A DNA stretch of 9,858 bases, taken from the NCBI GenBank assembly GCA_027620105.1, contig JAQCIA010000052.1, forward strand, positions 1-9,858. The letters are read 5' to 3'. The notes beneath the pieces are model-generated. The model saw nothing but the letters and a program-made list of their open reading frames with translations. It was not told the origin of the DNA and ran no database searches. The position numbers were made by a program, and so were the translations under genes. The DNA comes from Verrucomicrobiota bacterium (lineage in GTDB: Bacteria; Verrucomicrobiota; Kiritimatiellia; UBA8416; JAIOPI01). Positions 6,652 through 9,858 of the stretch are shown one piece after another (within the stretch, counting starts at the first letter, position 1; every line of letters begins with the position of its first letter).

Positions 6652-7173
6652 GTGCTGAACAAACTTTTTGGCGTGCTGCTGGCCTTGCTGGCCTTCTGTG
6701 CGGGAACTTGGATTCTTGTCCGGACTCTCCCTGGCGACGACGGGCTCGACGCGGCAGCGGCAACGCTCGGGGCTTTGTCGCCCTTAGCCATGATCGTGCT
6801 GGGACTGGCACTGATTCTTCTCGGGGGCCTCTATTTGTACAGCGGACTGGCGCCACGCCGGCGGGCCCAGCTCGCTTTTGTCAATGAGAGCGGGACCGTC
6901 AACATCCGCGTGGATGCCATCCGGGATTTCGTCGCGAAGCTGGCGCCGGAGTTTTCCTCGATTGTGCGTATGAGTCCGCACGTGGTGGTTCGGCGCGGAC
7001 GGATCGACATCATCGTCGGCGTGCGCATCCAGGCGGGGCCGCAGATTCATGCGACCTGTGAGTTATTGCAGCAGCGGGTGCGGGAACGGTTGATTACGGG
7101 ATTGGGAATTACGCAGGTGCGTGAGATCGAAGTAACTGTCACGGACATCGTGGGTGAGAAGCAGGAGTCATGA
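6652..7173 (+). CDS. AmaP/Asp23-family (DUF322-like) two-helix membrane protein
   Basis: The 173-aa product starts with two hydrophobic segments, about residues 5-23 (LFGVLLALLAFCAGTWILV) and 43-64 (ending LGGLYLYSG). An Arg-rich turn (PRRRA) and a soluble domain follow. That domain has the Asp23/Gls24 pattern: SGTVNIRVDAIRDFVAKLA, a beta strand with RIDIIVGVRI, an amphipathic helix ELLQQRVRERLI and the closing strand VREIEVTVTDIV. Two helices plus one Asp23-like domain is the architecture of AmaP, the membrane anchor of Asp23 in Firmicutes; the exact role in this organism is unknown. It starts 24 bp after holB and its stop overlaps the next gene as ATGA (7170-7173), so it is probably in the cysS operon. 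An envelope-associated role is an inference from topology. No asp23 partner gene is nearby. Confidence 0.72.
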   Translation: MLNKLFGVLLALLAFCAGTWILVRTLPGDDGLDAAAATLGALSPLAMIVLGLALILLGGLYLYSGLAPRRRAQLAFVNESGTVNIRVDAIRDFVAKLAPEFSSIVRMSPHVVVRRGRIDIIVGVRIQAGPQIHATCELLQQRVRERLITGLGITQVREIEVTVTDIVGEKQES

Positions 7174-8129
7174 AGAAAAAGAAGGCAACAGCGAAGAAGC
7201 AGGGCGCCGTCAGTCGCGGGCGATTGCCGGTGGTTGTGGTGGGGTCGATCGGGTTGGATGACATTATCACCCCCTTCGAGAAATGTTCGAATCTGCTGGG
7301 CGGTTCGGTGAGCTACGCGTGCGCGGCCGCGTCCTTCTTTTCGCGCGTGGGCATGGTCGGCGTTGTGGGGACGGACTTTCCGGCCAAGTACTTGAACGCG
7401 TACCGGCGTCTGGGGATTGATCTGCGCGGGTTGCAGCAGGTGGAGGGGCGGACCTTCCGGTGGGCCGGCGAGTACGATGCCGACATGATCAACCGCCACA
7501 CCTTGCTCACGGAACTGAATGTGTTTGAGTCCTTTCGCCCGGATCTGCCAGAAGCGTATTGCGAAGCGGAGTATCTGCTGCTCGGGAACATCGCTCCGGC
7601 GCTGCAACTGCATGTGCTCGACGCCTGCCGCAAGCCGCGCTTCGTGGTGGCGGATACCATGGATCTCTGGATCAAGAATACGCGCGCGGAACTGATGAAG
7701 GTTATCAAGCGCGTCGACATGTTGACGTTGAACGACAGCGAGGCGCGTCTGCTCACGGGGATTTACAGCGTGCGCAAGGCGGGGGTCCGGATCCTTGAAT
7801 ACGGGCCGCGCTACGTGGTGATCAAGAAAGGCGAGCACGGCGCCCTGCTGCTGTCACGCGAAGGCATGTTCCTGGTGCCCGCCTATCCGCTGGAAGACGT
7901 GCGGGATCCAACGGGGGCTGGTGATACGTTTGCGGGGGCCTTTATCGGGGCGCTGGCAAAGGCCGGGGCGGTGACGCACCGGGCGGTACGGGATGCGCTC
8001 CTGGTGGGCACCATCGTGGCTTCGTTTGGCGTGGAGGACTTCAGCCTGGATCGTTTGCTTTGTCTAAAACGCTCGGAAATTACACGCCGGTTGGCGGAAC
8101 TGCGCAAGATGACGCAAGCGGAACGGTGA
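7170..8129 (+). CDS. PfkB-family (ribokinase-like) sugar or nucleoside kinase, substrate unknown
   Basis: The 319-aa protein begins with a short Lys/Ala tail (MKKKKATAKKQ) and then the PfkB fold. It has VVVVGSIGLDD, a substrate-side GGSVSYACAAASFF glycine motif, the mid-domain LTLNDSEARLLTG, and PfkB signature 2, DPTGAGDTFAGAF, at 246-258 with catalytic Asp252. Family members phosphorylate sugars or nucleosides with ATP. This version has an unusual start (D-x-I-x-T-P-F), FRWAGEYDADMINRHTLLTELNVF and SFGVEDFSLDRL. I recognise this as a conserved subfamily of unsettled function, often annotated only as carbohydrate kinase. The ATG overlaps the preceding stop (ATGA), so it is coupled to the AmaP-like gene. 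An AGGAG at 7163-7167 is only two bases from the ATG, which fits reinitiation better than independent starts. It is probably the last gene of the cysS operon. Confidence 0.88.
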   Translation: MKKKKATAKKQGAVSRGRLPVVVVGSIGLDDIITPFEKCSNLLGGSVSYACAAASFFSRVGMVGVVGTDFPAKYLNAYRRLGIDLRGLQQVEGRTFRWAGEYDADMINRHTLLTELNVFESFRPDLPEAYCEAEYLLLGNIAPALQLHVLDACRKPRFVVADTMDLWIKNTRAELMKVIKRVDMLTLNDSEARLLTGIYSVRKAGVRILEYGPRYVVIKKGEHGALLLSREGMFLVPAYPLEDVRDPTGAGDTFAGAFIGALAKAGAVTHRAVRDALLVGTIVASFGVEDFSLDRLLCLKRSEITRRLAELRKMTQAER

Positions 8130-8144
8130 AAAGACAACGAAGGC

Positions 8145-8167
8145 GCCAGCGCGATCATTCGCGCGGC
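8145..8167. terminator. Strong hairpin between convergent pfkB-like and nadE genes
   Basis: GCC-A-GCGCGA and TCGCGC-GGC form a nine-pair stem with one bulged A (8148) and a TCAT loop (8155-8158). It begins 15 bases after the pfkB-like stop. On the plus strand no T-run follows, so it is not a classical intrinsic terminator in that direction. On the minus strand it is followed by a T-rich stretch (about 8130-8142, ending CTTTT), so it may work better for nadE, whose stop is about 110 bases earlier. The remainder of 8168-8279 holds only short inverted repeats such as CGGG-CTCA-CCCG. Confidence 0.4.
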
Positions 8168-8279
8168 ATGTTGTGATTGCCGTGGTCTCGTTGCTGGTGG
8201 GCCTTGCCCGTGGGGCGTGAGAACCTGGTGGCGGAGTCGGATTTGACCTTCGCGGGCTCACCCGGCGCGCCGCATGCGC

Positions 8280-9857
8280 TCAACTGGCGAGCGCTTTGGC
8301 TTTCAGCTTTTCGTATCCGGCTGTATACAAAGGCCCCATCTGTGATTCACGGTGATCGAAACCGAAGGATCGCTTCTTGATGGCCAGCACGGGGGGGGCC
8401 TGGATGCGCTTCGCGACGCCCATGCCCTGATACTGGTTCCACCAGCGCTCCAGGTCGGCGACAAAAGCAGCCGGCGTGGGGAAGAGTTTGCTGACGCTTC
8501 CAGTGTAGCCGAGTTGTTCTTCCAGCGTCTGGTCGAGGTACCAGCCCAGTACATCCTCCGGTGCAGCGCGATCCCAGCGCTCGATCCAGGTGCGGAAGAG
8601 GCAATCGTGATAGGGGTAGATAATTGGATCACCTTTGCCTTCGTCGACGTTCTGCGCGGCACTTAATTCCGCGGAGGGGGTGAGCGTCATCACACCCGGT
8701 GGAATGACCACGCGCCCGAAGACCCGCTCGTTGAGGTGGTGGGCGAGGGCATAGACTTCTGTCTTCCACATGTCGGCGATGTTCGCAAGGTAGCCGCCGA
8801 GATCCCCGTAGAGCGTGGTGTAGCCGACGGTCATCTCCGATTTATTGGCGTTGCAGGTGAAGACGCCACCGAACGCAGAGGCGAGGGCGGCCAGCACGCG
8901 GGAGGAGCGGTCGCGGGCCTGGACATTCTCCGAAGCAAGTCCGGTGAGCGTCAGCGTGCGCGCGTGGCTGCCATCGGCGTTGGCAATGGCAAGGCCATCG
9001 ATCTGACGGTGGGTGAGGGTGACACTTTCCTCGATGGGAATTTCCGCATAGGGGCATTCCAGACGACGGGCCAGATCCTCCGCAAAGGCGCGTGTGGTCC
9101 GGGAATTGAAGCGGGTGGGCAGGTTGGCAACGAGGAGGTTCTCGGGTGGGAGCAGGCGACGGTAGATTCCGGCCACCACGGCGGAGTCGATGCCACCGGA
9201 GACGCCAACGACGACACGCTCGACACCACACAACTGCATGAACTTGCGGGTCCCATAGAGTAGGGCATCCATGGCTGTGCCGGTGGAGTCCTCGCGCAGT
9301 GCAAGGGATTGATCCAGGTGCAGGGAGCCCTCCTTGGGAATCTCCACGGTGAGTTCACCTTCGGCGAAGGGCGGCTGACACTCGCGGTGGCCGCCGTGGC
9401 TGTCGTACACGCAGGATGAACCGTCGAACGTGAAGACGGTCTTGCCGTTGTTCTGAATGCCGACCTGATTGACATACAGCAGCGGGCGGCCGAGTTTGGC
9501 GGCTTGGGCCGCAAAGACCCGATTCCGTTTGTGATTCTTATTGAGGGTGAAAGGGGAGGCACTGATGTTCAGAAAAAAAGACGCATCGCTCTCGCCCAGA
9601 ATCTGGAGGGGCGAGACGCTGTAGTCCATATCCCAGACATCTTCGCAGAGCAGTCCACCCAACACGGCGTCGCGCAGGGGCACGGGGGTAATCAGTTCCT
9701 GGACCGGGCGATGTTCTTCCTGCGCCAATTTGCGCAGGTCACAGAAGTGGCGGCTGTCATCGAACTCACGATAGTTCGGCAGCAGGGTTTTGATCACGAA
9801 GGGATAGGGGGATCCGCGGGGGCCGACCAAGCGGCCATCCTCGGCGACGAACATGGC
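8280..9857 (-). CDS. nadE: Glutamine-dependent NAD+ synthetase, N-terminus outside the window
   Basis: NadE converts nicotinic acid adenine dinucleotide to NAD+ using ATP and ammonia from glutamine. Two domains are visible in the 525-codon fragment, numbered from the ATG at 9854, which is probably an internal Met. First is the end of a nitrilase-type amidase: catalytic Lys22 in VIKTLLPNYREFD and nucleophile Cys70 in LLCEDVWD, with NISASPF and YVNQVG strands. The first catalytic Glu must lie upstream. Second is the synthetase domain, with PPi loop SGGIDSA from residue 219, NADGSHARTLTLTGLASENVQARDR, CNANKSEMTVGYTTLYGD and the C-terminal KRSFGFDHRESQ block. The frame is open to the window edge, so the true start is beyond 9858; about 60-80 residues are probably missing. 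It converges on the pfkB-like gene. A run of eight G (8391-8398) lies near its 3' end. Confidence 0.95.
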   Translation of the reverse strand, partial: AMFVAEDGRLVGPRGSPYPFVIKTLLPNYREFDDSRHFCDLRKLAQEEHRPVQELITPVPLRDAVLGGLLCEDVWDMDYSVSPLQILGESDASFFLNISASPFTLNKNHKRNRVFAAQAAKLGRPLLYVNQVGIQNNGKTVFTFDGSSCVYDSHGGHRECQPPFAEGELTVEIPKEGSLHLDQSLALREDSTGTAMDALLYGTRKFMQLCGVERVVVGVSGGIDSAVVAGIYRRLLPPENLLVANLPTRFNSRTTRAFAEDLARRLECPYAEIPIEESVTLTHRQIDGLAIANADGSHARTLTLTGLASENVQARDRSSRVLAALASAFGGVFTCNANKSEMTVGYTTLYGDLGGYLANIADMWKTEVYALAHHLNERVFGRVVIPPGVMTLTPSAELSAAQNVDEGKGDPIIYPYHDCLFRTWIERWDRAAPEDVLGWYLDQTLEEQLGYTGSVSKLFPTPAAFVADLERWWNQYQGMGVAKRIQAPPVLAIKKRSFGFDHRESQMGPLYTAGYEKLKAKALAS

Positions 9858-9858
9858 G

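Noticed and set aside
8226..8248. Minus-strand sequence resembling a tRNA 3' end (GGTCAAATCC ... CTCCGCC-A-CCA)
   Set aside because: The T-loop lacks one T, the T-stem does not pair, and no matching GGCGGAG acceptor strand, D-arm or anticodon arm lies about 60-75 bases upstream. A tRNA remnant or attachment site cannot be supported without comparison to the genome's tRNA genes.
8064..8261. Short minus-strand open frame (65 codons) over the pfkB-like 3' end and the intergenic gap
   Set aside because: Most of it lies opposite the kinase gene, the product is Arg/Pro/Thr-rich with no motif, and there is no clear RBS.

Overview
The window is a compact, GC-rich bacterial chromosome segment made almost entirely of housekeeping genes, with no mobile element, CRISPR array, rRNA or complete tRNA that I can see. 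An LpxA-type acyltransferase and a protein with a classical Sec signal peptide point to a diderm (Gram-negative) organism. The divergent LpxA, an AmaP/Asp23-like membrane protein, and a conserved PfkB sugar-kinase type that I associate with planctomycete/verrucomicrobial relatives suggest the PVC superphylum or a neighbouring candidate phylum. That placement is a guess from family flavour, not a computed result.

Layout. (1) 1-2777, plus strand: the tail of lspA (lipoprotein signal peptidase), overlapped by miaA (tRNA A37 prenylation), then radC (JAMM-domain protein) and lpxA (first step of lipid A synthesis). (2) 2740-3411, minus strand: a DEDDh 3'-5' exonuclease carrying an N-terminal signal peptide, convergent with lpxA and overlapping its 3' end by 38 bp. 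(3) 3412-3590: a divergent promoter region with a good sigma70-like promoter in each direction. (4) 3591-8129, plus strand: a probable five-gene operon, cysS - tmk - holB - amaP-like - pfkB-like, with three 4-bp stop/start overlaps (GTGA, GTGA, ATGA). (5) 8130-8279: a short convergent intergenic region with a strong hairpin. (6) 8280-9857, minus strand: glutamine-dependent NAD+ synthetase, missing its N-terminus at the window edge.

The genes serve translation (miaA, cysS), dTTP supply and replication (tmk, holB), NAD supply (nadE) and the cell envelope (lspA, lpxA, the AmaP-like protein). The parts that depart from the ordinary are the apparently exported exonuclease with a possibly leaderless transcript, several substitutions at LpxA active-site positions, and the coupling of an AmaP-like protein to an uncharacterised PfkB kinase behind a replication/translation operon. 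I found no clear new multi-gene system.
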